64,000 nt of DNA from Pedobacter sp. ASV28. Its GTDB lineage: Bacteria > Bacteroidota > Bacteroidia > Sphingobacteriales > Sphingobacteriaceae. Shown in pieces: positions 41,099 to 51,785 of this stretch. Both the position numbers and the translations under genes were made by a program. Positions within the stretch are counted from its first letter, which is position 1. Each line of letters opens with the position of its first letter. Below the pieces are notes generated by a model. The model was not told the DNA's origin, did no database searches, and worked only from the letters and a program-made list of their open reading frames with translations. The stretch spans positions 62,001 to 126,000 of the forward strand of contig NZ_JAELTN010000004.1 in assembly GCF_016428855.1 (NCBI RefSeq), given 5' to 3'.

Positions 41099-43516
41099 TT
41101 ATTCATATTTCAGAGCATCGACAGGATTGTTTACCGCAGCTTTTCTAGTCTGTAAGCTCACTGTTAATAGCGCAATTCCCACAGAAATTATCGTAGCTAT
41201 TACAAAAGGCCAAATTGGCACATTTATTCGATAGGCAAAACCAGCTAACCAATTATTAGTAAAAATATAGGCGATTGGCCAACTGATCAGATTGGCTATC
41301 AACACCAAAATTAGGAACGAGCGGTTGAGCATATTGACAATTTGCAAATCTGAAGCCCCCAAAATTTTGCGAATGGCTATCTCTTTGGTCCTCCGTTTAG
41401 CCATAAAAGCCGACAGGGCAAATAAACCGAGCAAAGAAAGCACTACAGAGATGGCACTGAACAACAGCACCATCTGCATTAACCTGTTGGTGGATTGCAT
41501 TTCTTTTTCAAAAGATTCTTCTGCAAAAGCATACTTGATCGGAAAATCTGGATAGCTCTTTTTCCACTCTGCTTCTATGGCTTTTACGGCCGTTTCATTT
41601 TTATCGTGTTCAAATCTTACCAAAAGATTATTAGTGGACGAGGTTCCTCCCAACCTTGTCACTTTATAAACAGTGGGCAAAACAGCCTTGTCAAATCCCT
41701 CGTTATGATAATCCTTAATGATCCCTACAATTTGGAAAGTATGTTTTTTCTTACTGTCCCTTACATCATACATTTTCCCCACTACATTTTTGCCCAATAG
41801 GTTAGCCGCAGCTTGATTTAATATGACCGTATTTACAGTATCTTGTTTATAGGCGGGCGAGAACATCCTTCCTTTTAAGACCCTTACTCCCAATGCGGGT
41901 AGTGTTTCCATGGTTACCGTTACCGTATTTACATTAAACTCCTGGTGATCGTATATAATTTCTTCTGGTACATTAAATGTATTGCCCATTACCTGAGTTG
42001 TGGTAGCCACATATTTAACCCCAGGTATACGTTTAATACGTTGTACAAAGCTTTCTTCATAATTAGACCTGATATTCATTAACCTAGATTTATCATAGCC
42101 TAAATCTTTATGCCTTAAATAATTTGTCTGTTGATACATGATTCCTATCCCAATAATGAAGGTTACCGCAATTACAAATTGTAATACGACAAGTCCGTTG
42201 CGTAAGGCAATGCCCCTGAAACCTGTTTCATAGTTTCCCTTGAGTACGCTTACCGGATTATATCTCGACAATACCATTGCAGGGTAGAAGCCCGAAAGCA
42301 AAGTGATCAATAGCAATAGACCAAGCAGCTGCCATACCATGGCAGATAATTGTTTGTTGTACCAAAAACTCAATTCCAGTCCAAAATGATGGTTAAAGGT
42401 CGGCAGAAACATTTCCACCAAAATAGTGGCCATGAACAGTGCTATTATACTTTGTATAGCGGCCTCGAACATAAATTGCAAAACCAACTGCTTTTTATAG
42501 GCGCCCAGCACTTTTTTCACCCCTACTTCTTTAGCTCTTTGCACCGATTGGGCAGTGGCTAAATTCACAAAGTTTATAATGGATATCAACAACAGGAATA
42601 TACACAAAGCAATAATGGGCTTAATCTGTGTCAACCAATTTGACCCATAACTGGGCGAACTATGTACCATTTTTAGCTGTACAGCTTTTAACCCTGGTGT
42701 TTTTCCATTTTTATAGAAATCGTTATAATTAATCTTGCGCTTAACAAATGATGCTTTTTTAAAATCGACGTATACTTGCTGGAGTATTTTATTCATGGCC
42801 AAAGTATCTAAAACCTCATGCGCCAGAGCATAAATCTTACAATAATTGGAATTGTCGACATGTTCAGGGTCTTTTTCCCGATCTCCACTATGTATAATGG
42901 CATTAAATTCATGGCTCTGTGCCGTTTCTGGTTCTGCCACCACCCCTGTAACCGTCATCAAACTTCCTTTGTCACTACGCCACATCATTACCCTGATCTG
43001 CTTTCCCAACACCTTGTCTGTCCCAAAGAGTCGATGCGCAATACTTTGTTTGATCACAATCGCATTTGGTCTACTTAGGGCAGTCATTCTATCACCATAT
43101 ATAAAATGGTAGGGAAATACCTTAAAAAATAGGGAATCTGCATCATTTACATTAGATACTATAATAGGGTCACTATGATCAACCTTCAAGGCAAATCCAT
43201 CGCCCCAAGAATTATCGACCTTAGTTATATATTTAAACTGGGGTATCTTTTGCTGTAATAGTGCTCCTATCCTTGATTCATTGACCTCCTGCCAATTTTG
43301 TTTATTATCTGGCGTAAAGAAATCATGCCGTTCCCTAATCTGATATACCTTATCCAATTCGGGGTTCCATTTATCGTAATTCGCTTCATGGTTAACAAAT
43401 AACAAAAGTAGCACAAACGCAGTTAGTCCAATGGCCAACCCGCCAATATTGATAGCGGTATAAACCTTGTTCTTAAACAGATTACGTAAAGCGATTTTTA
43501 GGTTAAGTTTGAACAT
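41099..43516 (-). CDS. ABC transporter permease A, MacB/FtsX type
   Basis: Inner-membrane permease of 805 residues with the double layout typical of Bacteroidota: TM1 (about 20-40), a periplasmic MacB_PCD domain, a first FtsX block of three TMs (about 285-415; FVNLATAQSVQRAKEVGVKKVLGA is the ATPase-contact loop), a TM near 435, a second MacB_PCD domain, and a final FtsX block (about 685-805, AKRRTKEIAIRKILGAS). It ends in NPVDALKYE. It probably helps expel a peptide, lipid or drug. ATPase A lies 35 bp upstream. Compared with the others it shares VNHEANYDKW near the N-terminus and is most like the deleted copy at 40584 in its C-terminus. Substrate unknown. Confidence 0.93.
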   Translation of the reverse strand: MFKLNLKIALRNLFKNKVYTAINIGGLAIGLTAFVLLLLFVNHEANYDKWNPELDKVYQIRERHDFFTPDNKQNWQEVNESRIGALLQQKIPQFKYITKVDNSWGDGFALKVDHSDPIIVSNVNDADSLFFKVFPYHFIYGDRMTALSRPNAIVIKQSIAHRLFGTDKVLGKQIRVMMWRSDKGSLMTVTGVVAEPETAQSHEFNAIIHSGDREKDPEHVDNSNYCKIYALAHEVLDTLAMNKILQQVYVDFKKASFVKRKINYNDFYKNGKTPGLKAVQLKMVHSSPSYGSNWLTQIKPIIALCIFLLLISIINFVNLATAQSVQRAKEVGVKKVLGAYKKQLVLQFMFEAAIQSIIALFMATILVEMFLPTFNHHFGLELSFWYNKQLSAMVWQLLGLLLLITLLSGFYPAMVLSRYNPVSVLKGNYETGFRGIALRNGLVVLQFVIAVTFIIGIGIMYQQTNYLRHKDLGYDKSRLMNIRSNYEESFVQRIKRIPGVKYVATTTQVMGNTFNVPEEIIYDHQEFNVNTVTVTMETLPALGVRVLKGRMFSPAYKQDTVNTVILNQAAANLLGKNVVGKMYDVRDSKKKHTFQIVGIIKDYHNEGFDKAVLPTVYKVTRLGGTSSTNNLLVRFEHDKNETAVKAIEAEWKKSYPDFPIKYAFAEESFEKEMQSTNRLMQMVLLFSAISVVLSLLGLFALSAFMAKRRTKEIAIRKILGASDLQIVNMLNRSFLILVLIANLISWPIAYIFTNNWLAGFAYRINVPIWPFVIATIISVGIALLTVSLQTRKAAVNNPVDALKYE

Positions 43517-43551
43517 TTTGCCAGGTAGTTAGTATAAGACCTTTTATATTA

Positions 43552-44235
43552 TTATTTTATTTGGACATCCTCTTTCACCACACCATCTTCTATAGTGAGC
43601 ATACGGTTGCCATATAATGCATTTTTTTCCGAGTGGGTAACCTGTAGAATGGTGATGTTTTCTTCCTTATTCAGTTTCTTAAATAAATCCATGATTTGTT
43701 CTGCTTGGGCAGATTGAAGATTGCCCGTTGGTTCGTCTGCCAAGATGATAGATGGCTGGGCAACCAATGCCCGGGCTATGCCTACCAATTGCTGCTGCCC
43801 GCCAGAAAGCTGGTTGGGAAACAAATCCTTTTTAGCCACCATGTTAAAACGATCCAATACGTCTGCTATACGGCTTTTACGTTCGGCACCTGGTATTTTC
43901 TTGTACAATAAAGGGGCCTCAATATTCTCGGCCACTGTCATTTCATCGATCAAGTGATAGGCCTGAAATACAAAACCGATATGGTTTCTATATAATTCTA
44001 TCCTTTTACGTTCATTCATGGCGGTTATATCTTCGCCCATAAAATGATACTCACCATAGGTCGGTTCTTCTAGCATGCCCAAGATATTAAGGAGTGTAGA
44101 TTTTCCGGCACCAGATGGCCCCATAATAGACACAAATTCACCTTGTTTAATGCTGGTTGTTACATGACGAAGGATGTAACTTTTTACGCCCTTATTTGCG
44201 TAATATTTTTCTATATTTTTTAATTCGATCATCAT
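43552..44235 (-). CDS. ABC transporter ATPase A with altered signature and D-loop
   Basis: LolD/MacB-type ATPase, 227 residues, that should power one or more of the neighbouring permeases. Walker [10 protein letters not shown] (39-47), Q-loop [13 protein letters not shown], Walker B IILADE (163-168) and the H-switch THSE are intact. Two changes stand out: the signature reads LSGGQQQL (143-150) where QQQR is normal, and the D-loop after ADEPTGNL reads QS rather than DS (Q174 in place of the conserved Asp). ATPase B of the same locus has the canonical forms. It lies between permease B and permease A. An ATG one codon later is possible. It may be a slower or structural subunit, which is inference. 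Confidence 0.92.
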   Translation of the reverse strand: MMIELKNIEKYYANKGVKSYILRHVTTSIKQGEFVSIMGPSGAGKSTLLNILGMLEEPTYGEYHFMGEDITAMNERKRIELYRNHIGFVFQAYHLIDEMTVAENIEAPLLYKKIPGAERKSRIADVLDRFNMVAKKDLFPNQLSGGQQQLVGIARALVAQPSIILADEPTGNLQSAQAEQIMDLFKKLNKEENITILQVTHSEKNALYGNRMLTIEDGVVKEDVQIK

Positions 44236-44258
44236 TGGATTGTGGGTTATATATTACA

Positions 44259-44308
44259 GGTTGCGGGTCATGATCTATGGCTTAAAACTTAGATCATGAC
44301 CTACAACC
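44259..44308. repeat. Large inverted repeat between ATPase A and permease B
   Basis: Arms GGTTGCGGGTCATGATCTA (44259-44277) and TAGATCATGACCTACAACC (44290-44308) match at 17 of 19 positions around a 12-base loop. It forms a strong hairpin in the spacer. Similar but shorter hairpins occupy other spacers of the array: 49259-49267 with 49299-49307, and 51741-51750 with 51766-51775. Confidence 0.6.
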
Positions 44309-44311
44309 ATC

Positions 44312-46705
44312 CTATTCGTATTTTAAAGCATCAATGGTATTGGCGTTTGCAGCTTTATAGGATCTTAAGGTTACCGTAAGCAGTGTGATGAGCATAGAAA
44401 TGAACATCGCTATTGCGAATGGCCAGGCACTTAAGCTTATTCTATACTCAAAATTTGACAACCACTTAGAAATAAAAACATAGGCAATGGGCCAAGCTAT
44501 CATATTAGCTATCAACACCAACCATAAAAATGTGCTATTTAACATCTTGATCAGTTCTAGGTGAGATGCCCCCAATACTTTGCGAATGGCAATCTCCTTT
44601 GTTCTTTGGGTAGCTACAAAAGAAATCAAACCGAACAGACCGATAAAAGAGATGAAAATGACCACTCCGGAAAATACCTTGAACAGCACGCCCATTACCT
44701 GCTCGGTATGATAATAATTTTTAAGTTGATCATCTATAAATCTAGAACGATAAATGTCATTCGGGAAAGTATGATTGAATATCTTCTCAACGGCTTTCAT
44801 GGTAGCCACCATTCCCTTGGCTTCCAGTTTAATGGCCAATCTACGGTAGTTGTTCTTACTTGAAAAAATAACGATCGGTGAAATGGCTTCACGTAGTGTT
44901 GTATTGTTAAAATCTTTTACCACCCCCAGTATGGGGTTTTTATGTCCGTTTAACCTAATTATTTTTCCCAATGCTTCGTTAGGATGAACAACATTTAATT
45001 TTTTTAGCAGGGTTTCATTTACCAAAAAGCCTTTTAAGGTATCGCTTTTAGGTAATGGCGTACCCGCAATCAATTTCAGGCCGAAAGTTTTAAAATATTC
45101 ATCATCGGCGAACTTCAAATTCACTTGGAAATCGGCATCTTTTGAGCTGTTATAGGCAAAATTCATTTCCCTGCTACTTAATGATGATGGCGCTTCGTTA
45201 CAAAAACTAACACGTTCTACTCCTGTCTCACCCAGAATAGCTTCCTTAAAACTATTGTATTTCAATTGGCTGAGACTATCGGTAGGTAAACTGACCATGG
45301 CAATGGACTCTGTATTAAATCCTAAAGATTTATTGCGGATATAACTCATCTGCTGAATGACCACCAAGGTGCTCACTATTAATATCGCCGTAATGGCAAA
45401 TTGTACCACCACTAATGTTTTACGCAGACCAACACCACCAGCCCCCGCAGCACTTACCTTGTTTTTAATGGCCAATACCGGGCTAAAACCTGACATGACC
45501 ATTGCAGGATACAAACCTGCCAAAAAACTAACCAGCACTAACATAGCCAGTAAAAAGACAAAAATAATGGGATGGCCAAAAAGGCTGAAAGTGCTATTTT
45601 CATTAAGCAAACTTTCCATTGCCGGAATGGCCAACTCTGTTAGCACACAAGCTAATAATAAGGCAAGTAAGGTAATCATTGAGGTTTCGCTCAAAAATTG
45701 CCAAATCAATTGAGTACGTTTACTGCCCATGACCTTACGTACTCCTACTTCTTTAGACCTGCTGATTGCCTGTGCCGTAGCGAGGTTAACAAAGTTGATA
45801 CAAGCTGTGAACAATAAGAATAAACCAATAACACCTAGGCCGATCAGTTGTTTATAAGGCGTTGTACTCCCTTCAAAATTACCATAGTCTGCATTATGGT
45901 GAATATCACTAAGCGGCTGAAAAGAGTGCTCTTCTTTGCCTGGACCTTTATCCACATAATATTTTTTGATAAAGCTTTCCAAAGGTGCATTTAGCTGATC
46001 TACGGTTACTCCTTTTTTAAGTAACACATAACATTCTGAACCTGAAGAAACAGCCCCCCAACTTTTACTATTCCTATCGTTATAACTGGCATAGCTGAAC
46101 ACAACTTTCAGTGGAAAGCTACTATTTTTGGGATTATCCCTAAAAATGCCAGCGACCTTAAAATCTGTTTTATTGTCAAAGTTTATACTGTTGCCCAAGG
46201 CTTTACGCCAATCACCAAAATAGGTATTGGCAGTTTTTTCGGAAAGCACTACCGTATTTGGCTCACTTAAAGCTGAATTTGGTTTTCCAAACAACCATTG
46301 GTAATCGAAGATCTCAAAAAAAGAGGGCTCTGCATAGTAAACATCTTCAGATACCTTAATTTCCGCAGCACCTGCTCGAGGATGTACTTTTATAATACCC
46401 TCACTTTGTTGTATAGCGGCTACTTTTTCTAATTGGGAGAAATCATTTCGCATTGCAGGAGCCAATGGCCTAGGAACACCCTGTGAAAAGAAATCACTTG
46501 CGCCTACATATTTCCACGAAGATACTACCCTATAAATCCTATTGCCATTTGTATAATCTTTATCATAGCTTAACTGATACCTGATAAAAATAAAGATCAA
46601 GATACAACTTGCCAGACCGATTGACAGTCCCAATATATTAATTGCAGTATATCCTTTATATTTCCAAAGATTTCTTAGGGCAATTTTTAAGTTTAATTTG
46701 AACAT
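44312..46705 (-). CDS. ABC transporter permease B, MacB/FtsX type (subtype 1)
   Basis: Permease of 797 residues with two MacB_PCD/FtsX halves. It belongs with permease D: both have SIGxASCILIFIFxRYQLS(Y/F)D near residues 27-47, RIYRxVxxWKY, and QRTKEIAIRKVLGAS(H/T)xELI(K)MLN in the last FtsX block. The coupling loop reads NLATAQAISRSKEVGVRKVMGSKRTQL. It ends TIDALKYE. The spacer to ATPase A is 76 bp and contains the inverted repeat at 44259-44308; upstream, permease C is 141 bp away. Substrate unknown. Confidence 0.93.
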   Translation of the reverse strand: MFKLNLKIALRNLWKYKGYTAINILGLSIGLASCILIFIFIRYQLSYDKDYTNGNRIYRVVSSWKYVGASDFFSQGVPRPLAPAMRNDFSQLEKVAAIQQSEGIIKVHPRAGAAEIKVSEDVYYAEPSFFEIFDYQWLFGKPNSALSEPNTVVLSEKTANTYFGDWRKALGNSINFDNKTDFKVAGIFRDNPKNSSFPLKVVFSYASYNDRNSKSWGAVSSGSECYVLLKKGVTVDQLNAPLESFIKKYYVDKGPGKEEHSFQPLSDIHHNADYGNFEGSTTPYKQLIGLGVIGLFLLFTACINFVNLATAQAISRSKEVGVRKVMGSKRTQLIWQFLSETSMITLLALLLACVLTELAIPAMESLLNENSTFSLFGHPIIFVFLLAMLVLVSFLAGLYPAMVMSGFSPVLAIKNKVSAAGAGGVGLRKTLVVVQFAITAILIVSTLVVIQQMSYIRNKSLGFNTESIAMVSLPTDSLSQLKYNSFKEAILGETGVERVSFCNEAPSSLSSREMNFAYNSSKDADFQVNLKFADDEYFKTFGLKLIAGTPLPKSDTLKGFLVNETLLKKLNVVHPNEALGKIIRLNGHKNPILGVVKDFNNTTLREAISPIVIFSSKNNYRRLAIKLEAKGMVATMKAVEKIFNHTFPNDIYRSRFIDDQLKNYYHTEQVMGVLFKVFSGVVIFISFIGLFGLISFVATQRTKEIAIRKVLGASHLELIKMLNSTFLWLVLIANMIAWPIAYVFISKWLSNFEYRISLSAWPFAIAMFISMLITLLTVTLRSYKAANANTIDALKYE

Positions 46706-46846
46706 AATCGGGTTATGGGTTATTTATTACGGATTTTGGCATGATGTATATTAAATCAAGTTATTTTATTTCTCAACAATGCCATACCCTAACATTTTAT
46801 TTATGGGCCAGGGACTAATTAGCAACTCACTACTTGTAACTTTGTA

Positions 46847-49213
46847 TTATTCATATTTCAAAGCGTCTACCGGGTTAGCTTTTGCCACTTTTATAGATTG
46901 TAAACTGACGGTTAATACAGCTACCAGAACAGATAAGCCAATGGCAATAAGGAATGGCAAAAAGGAGATCGATATTTTATATTCATAACCAGATAGCCAT
47001 TTATTAACAATGATATAAGCTAATGGAAAGGCTATGACATTTGATATGGCCACCAATTTGATGAAGTCCTTATTCAGTAAGGTGAGAATGTTTGCCGTAC
47101 TGGCCCCTAAAACCTTACGGATACTGATTTCTTTTTTGCGCTGTTCTGCCATAAACAAGGCCAAACCCAATAAGCCTAATGAAGAAATAAATATGGCAAA
47201 ACCGCCAAACCAATTGGAAAGTGTACCCAATAGTTTTTCATCCTGGAACTTTTCTTCGAAAGAATCGCTTACAAAGCGCCTATCTACTGGATAATCTGGA
47301 TTAATCTCCTTGACAATCTGATCAATCTGACTTAGGGAATTACTAAGGTTATTCGTTTCGTTTAGACGGATCATTACTACGCCCCCGCTATTGTTATAAG
47401 ATGAATAAAACACCATTGGTGCTACTTTCTGGTAAGGCGATTCTGATACAAAATCTTTCATTACGCCAATAATGACAGCTCTTCTTCCTCCAAAATCGAT
47501 TATCGTACCAAGTGGATTTTTAAGTCCCATTGCCTTAATGGCAGCCTCATTGAATATTACCTTATCCGAATCGCTAGGAAACTTAATGGAAAACTCTCTT
47601 CCTGCAACCATTTCCGAGCCAATCGTTTCCACGAAATCATAACCTATTCCCCGCTGATTAAATAATATTTTGTCATCGGTTCTCTTGCCCAGCCAACTTA
47701 CATCAGAAGTATTATTACCTCCTTCATCGATGTTCATACTCAGTAAGGAAACATTTTTGGCTGCGCCCGATTTTAGCAATCGTTCCTTAAGTAATTCTAA
47801 TTTTTTCTGACTTTTTAAATTTCCCTGGACAACCATCTGTATCAGGTTTCCCTTGTTATAGCCGATAGGCTTATTTTTAATGTAGTTTAACTGCTGATAA
47901 ATCACCGCCGTACAAACAATAAGGCAAGCGGCAAAAACAAACTGAAAAACAACCAATATTTTTCTAATGGAAAAAGAGGAACCAGATTTAATGCTGAAAC
48001 CTTTAAGTACTTTTATAGGCTCAAAAGAAGAAAGATAAAATGCAGGATAACTACCTGCAATGAGCCCCGTAAACAACACCAGCCCCAACAATATGGTCCA
48101 GTACCTCCAATCCTGGTATTGAATGACCAGATTAATATCTAACAAGTTATTAAAATATGGTAGGCTAATTTCCACCAAGATAAATGCAACAATTGTTCCT
48201 ATAAAGGTTAACAAAGTACTTTCTAATATAAATTGGCCAATCAACGATTTTCTGTTTGATCCTATTGCCTTGCGAACACCAACTTCTTTGGCCCTTTTTT
48301 CAGAACGAGCAGTAGAGAGGTTCATAAAATTAACGCAGGCAATTAAAAGAATACAAATGGCCAACAATAAAAATATTTTTAGCTGTCCTATCTTTCCCCC
48401 TACCAATTTCCCATTCTCAAACTCATTATATAAATGCCACTTTGACAAAGGGTGCAAAAACAATTCATTGGTTAAATTTTTTTGGTTTCGCTGATAAAGC
48501 CCCTTAAGTGAATCATTGAGCTGGTCCAATGAACCGTTATGTAACTGTACCAAGGTTAAACAGAAATTACTTCCCCAACCTTGTTCTTGTATCCATTTTT
48601 CTCTTTTTTCATATAATTTCCAAGGCATGATATAGCTAAATTTTATACTGCTATTTTCGGGTAAATCATCTATAACGGCTTCAACGGTCAAGGCCTCACT
48701 ATGGTCTAATTTTACAGTTTTGCCAATGGGATTTTCATCATGAAACAAATTCTTGGCCAAGGTTTTGGTTAAGATAACCGTATTTATATTTTGAAGTAAC
48801 CCATTGGAATTACCCTTTAAGAATTTGTAATCTAATATTTTCAAGAAAGAAGGATCTGCAAAAATTGCCCTATCTTTAAGTTTCTGTTCGTTATGACTTA
48901 TCATTTGTTCGAAAGGATAAGATAACCTAGCGGCGTTGGCCACGTTAGCATATTTATCTTTAAGTTCGGGCGCCAATAAACCAGGCGTCCAAGCCCAACT
49001 AAATGTTTTGCCATTTGCCTTCATATTGGTGTAGGCCACATAAGTAGTATTATAGTTTTTAAACTGTTTATCGTAACCAAACTCATATGCTACGTATAAA
49101 AGCAAAATCATACAACTTGCTATTCCTATAGCTAAACCGCCTATATTTATTAAAGAAAATCCTTTATTCTTCCATAAATTGCGAAAGGCTATTTTTAAGT
49201 TTAATTTGAACAT
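46847..49213 (-). CDS. ABC transporter permease C, MacB/FtsX type (subtype 2)
   Basis: Permease of 788 residues with the double MacB_PCD/FtsX layout. It belongs with permeases E and F: FSLINIGGLAIGIASCMILLLYVAYEFGYDKQFKN near 19-53, coupling loop NLSTARSEKRAKEVGVRKAIGSNRKSL, and the final block EQRKKEISIRKVLGAS. I chose the ATG at 49213 because all paralogues begin MFKLNLKIA; the frame is open 8 codons further. It ends NPVDALKYE. In pair with permease B it may form one half of a heterodimer, which is inferred from the alternating arrangement. Confidence 0.93.
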   Translation of the reverse strand: MFKLNLKIAFRNLWKNKGFSLINIGGLAIGIASCMILLLYVAYEFGYDKQFKNYNTTYVAYTNMKANGKTFSWAWTPGLLAPELKDKYANVANAARLSYPFEQMISHNEQKLKDRAIFADPSFLKILDYKFLKGNSNGLLQNINTVILTKTLAKNLFHDENPIGKTVKLDHSEALTVEAVIDDLPENSSIKFSYIMPWKLYEKREKWIQEQGWGSNFCLTLVQLHNGSLDQLNDSLKGLYQRNQKNLTNELFLHPLSKWHLYNEFENGKLVGGKIGQLKIFLLLAICILLIACVNFMNLSTARSEKRAKEVGVRKAIGSNRKSLIGQFILESTLLTFIGTIVAFILVEISLPYFNNLLDINLVIQYQDWRYWTILLGLVLFTGLIAGSYPAFYLSSFEPIKVLKGFSIKSGSSFSIRKILVVFQFVFAACLIVCTAVIYQQLNYIKNKPIGYNKGNLIQMVVQGNLKSQKKLELLKERLLKSGAAKNVSLLSMNIDEGGNNTSDVSWLGKRTDDKILFNQRGIGYDFVETIGSEMVAGREFSIKFPSDSDKVIFNEAAIKAMGLKNPLGTIIDFGGRRAVIIGVMKDFVSESPYQKVAPMVFYSSYNNSGGVVMIRLNETNNLSNSLSQIDQIVKEINPDYPVDRRFVSDSFEEKFQDEKLLGTLSNWFGGFAIFISSLGLLGLALFMAEQRKKEISIRKVLGASTANILTLLNKDFIKLVAISNVIAFPLAYIIVNKWLSGYEYKISISFLPFLIAIGLSVLVAVLTVSLQSIKVAKANPVDALKYE

Positions 49214-49322
49214 CTTATTCGTATTTTTTAGTATCAAGTATTTAGTTTAGTATAAGGTACCAAGATTGTTTGTCAATGCTTTTATTTCTTGTTCCTTTAA
49301 TCTTGGTGGTTAGGTTTTTAGT

Positions 49323-51713
49323 TTATTCATATTTCAAAGCCTCTATGGTATTAGCAACCGCTGCCCTATAAGAGCGAATACTAATGGTTAGCAGGGTAAC
49401 AATCATGGTAATGCTCATTGCCCAAACGAAAGGCCAGATGCTAAGCTCCATCCGATAGGCAAACGTACTTAACCAACTTTTCACAAATAGGTAGGCCACG
49501 GGCCATGCTACTAAATTTGCCATAAGGACCATCAACAGAAAAGAGTTGTTCAGCATGCCAACCAATTGAAACGTGCTTGCCCCTAATACTTTCCTAATGG
49601 CCATTTCTTTTGTACGTTGTGTAGCCACAAAAGACATCAGGCCAAATAAACCAATAAAAGAAATGAAAATAATTACCCCCGCAAATACTTTAAATAGGGC
49701 ACCCATTATCTTCTCGCTCTCGTAATAATCATTTATTTTTTCATTTACAAAGCTTACACTGTAAACATGGTCTGGAAATAAGTTGTTCCATAGGGTTTCG
49801 ACCTGCTTAGTGGTAGACATGAGTGGTTTACCATCCATTTTGATGGCTGCGCTCCAATAATTTTTCTTGCCAGCAGAAATGGCCAAACCCGAGATACTTT
49901 CTTTTAAGGATCTGTCGTTAAAATCTTTGACCACCCCCACAATGGGCAAGGTATTTCCATCGGCAGTAATCATTTTTCCAAGGGCATCTTGCGGATCATC
50001 GATATACATCTTTTTCAAGAAGCTTTCGTTGACTACATACCCATTGGCCGTATCGCTTTTTGCAAAGATTTTTCCGGCAATAATCTTGAGGTCAAAAAGC
50101 TTAAAATAGTCTTCATCTACTCTACTTGTCCTTACTTCAAAATCTTTGTTTTTGATTCCATTATAACTAAAATCTGTAGAATTTATATTTTGCGAGAGTG
50201 GAGGATCCTGACAATAGCTCAGCATTTTAACACCTGGTATTTTCAGTACCCTTTCCTTAAAATTTTCAAATTTTGTCCTACTTAAGCTATCATTTGGAAT
50301 ATCTACCATTGCCACTTCCTTAGCATTAAAGCCTAACGATTTTTGCTTTACATATTTCATTTGTTCAAAAACCACTATCGTACTAATAATCAAAACAATA
50401 GAAATAGAAAATTGTACTATCACCAAGATTTTTCTTAAGCTGAGGCCTGAACCATTTAACTTCACCTTATTTTTGATGGCTAGCGCCGGATTAAATCCAG
50501 ACATTACAATGGCAGGGTAAAATCCGGCCAGGAAACCTACAAACAACACCAATAAAACCATGAATACAAAGATGATCGGATGCTGAAACAGGCTGAATGA
50601 AATACGTCCATCAAATAGATTTTCCATCTGTGGAATGGCCAGTTCGGCCCATACACAGGCCATTAGCATGGCAATTAGCGTAATGATAAGGGTTTCACTC
50701 AAGAACTGTACAACAAGATGTCTTCGTTCACTACCCATTACTTTCCTTATACCCACCTCTTTAGCTCTATTAATTGCTTGTGCAGTACTAAGATTTACGA
50801 AATTGATACAAGCGGTGAGTAGGAGAAACAAAGCAATAACGATCAAACCAAAAATTTCGGTTTTAGTAATGCTGGAATCCGAAAAATTGTCATAACGTTC
50901 ACTAAAATGGATATCCCTTAATGCTTCAAGCTGATTATTTTGATTACCAGCAATGTTATGATCAGTATAATATTTTTTATTAAACTGTGCCAACGAGGCC
51001 TGTAAATCACCAGCTCTTAAACCATCTTTAAGCATTACATAACATTCGGTGCTTGAATTTACACAGTCCCAACAGTCATCATTTCTACTTGGAAAGGTTT
51101 GGTAGCTGACCACCACTTTTAAAGGGAAAGTAGAATTCTGCGGTCTATCCTTAAATATACCTACAACCCTTAATGCTGTTTTGGTACCTAGTGTAATACG
51201 CTTGTCCATGGCATTTTTTGAACTACCGAAATATTTTTGTGCCATTGTCTCTGATAATGCTACCGTGTTCGGTTCACCAAGTGCAGATACAGGTTTACCA
51301 AAAAACCAATTGATATCAAAAATTTCGAAAAAATCGGGTTCGGCATAAAATATTGTCTCGCGACTTTTAATCCTATCCTTACCCTTTTCATCTTTAACAT
51401 GTAGAGTTCCGCCACGGCGTATGATGGCGGCACTTTTCTCTATCCCAACAATTTCTTCTTTTGCCACTTTAAAAAGCGGAATAGGCACACCTGCAGAATA
51501 GTCATCAAAGGAATTATATTTCCAATTGGTTACAAACCTGTAGATCCGGTTTTCATTTTTTATGCCTTCATCAAAACTTAGTTGATACCGAACAAACAAA
51601 AAGATAAGGATACAGCTTGCCATACCTATAGATAAGCCAAACACATTGATCAGTGTATAACCTTTGTTCTTCCAAAGGTTCCGTAACGCTATTTTTAGGT
51701 TTAGTCTGAACAT
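49323..51713 (-). CDS. ABC transporter permease D, MacB/FtsX type (subtype 1)
   Basis: Permease of 796 residues. Close to permease B by GYTLINVFGLSIGMASCILIFLFVRYQLSFD at the N-terminus and FVNLSTAQAINRAKEVGIRKVMGSERRHL at the coupling loop; the last block reads QRTKEMAIRKVLGASTFQLVGMLN. The two periplasmic domains (about 55-270 and 450-650) differ most from B, the regions likely to contact substrate or fusion protein. It ends TIEALKYE. It lies between permease C and E. Confidence 0.93.
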   Translation of the reverse strand: MFRLNLKIALRNLWKNKGYTLINVFGLSIGMASCILIFLFVRYQLSFDEGIKNENRIYRFVTNWKYNSFDDYSAGVPIPLFKVAKEEIVGIEKSAAIIRRGGTLHVKDEKGKDRIKSRETIFYAEPDFFEIFDINWFFGKPVSALGEPNTVALSETMAQKYFGSSKNAMDKRITLGTKTALRVVGIFKDRPQNSTFPLKVVVSYQTFPSRNDDCWDCVNSSTECYVMLKDGLRAGDLQASLAQFNKKYYTDHNIAGNQNNQLEALRDIHFSERYDNFSDSSITKTEIFGLIVIALFLLLTACINFVNLSTAQAINRAKEVGIRKVMGSERRHLVVQFLSETLIITLIAMLMACVWAELAIPQMENLFDGRISFSLFQHPIIFVFMVLLVLFVGFLAGFYPAIVMSGFNPALAIKNKVKLNGSGLSLRKILVIVQFSISIVLIISTIVVFEQMKYVKQKSLGFNAKEVAMVDIPNDSLSRTKFENFKERVLKIPGVKMLSYCQDPPLSQNINSTDFSYNGIKNKDFEVRTSRVDEDYFKLFDLKIIAGKIFAKSDTANGYVVNESFLKKMYIDDPQDALGKMITADGNTLPIVGVVKDFNDRSLKESISGLAISAGKKNYWSAAIKMDGKPLMSTTKQVETLWNNLFPDHVYSVSFVNEKINDYYESEKIMGALFKVFAGVIIFISFIGLFGLMSFVATQRTKEMAIRKVLGASTFQLVGMLNNSFLLMVLMANLVAWPVAYLFVKSWLSTFAYRMELSIWPFVWAMSITMIVTLLTISIRSYRAAVANTIEALKYE

Positions 51714-51785
51714 TTTTTAAGCTTTATGTGGTAAGTTATTAAGTTATAGGTGTCAAAAATTAAATCCTATGACTTGTTATCCCAT

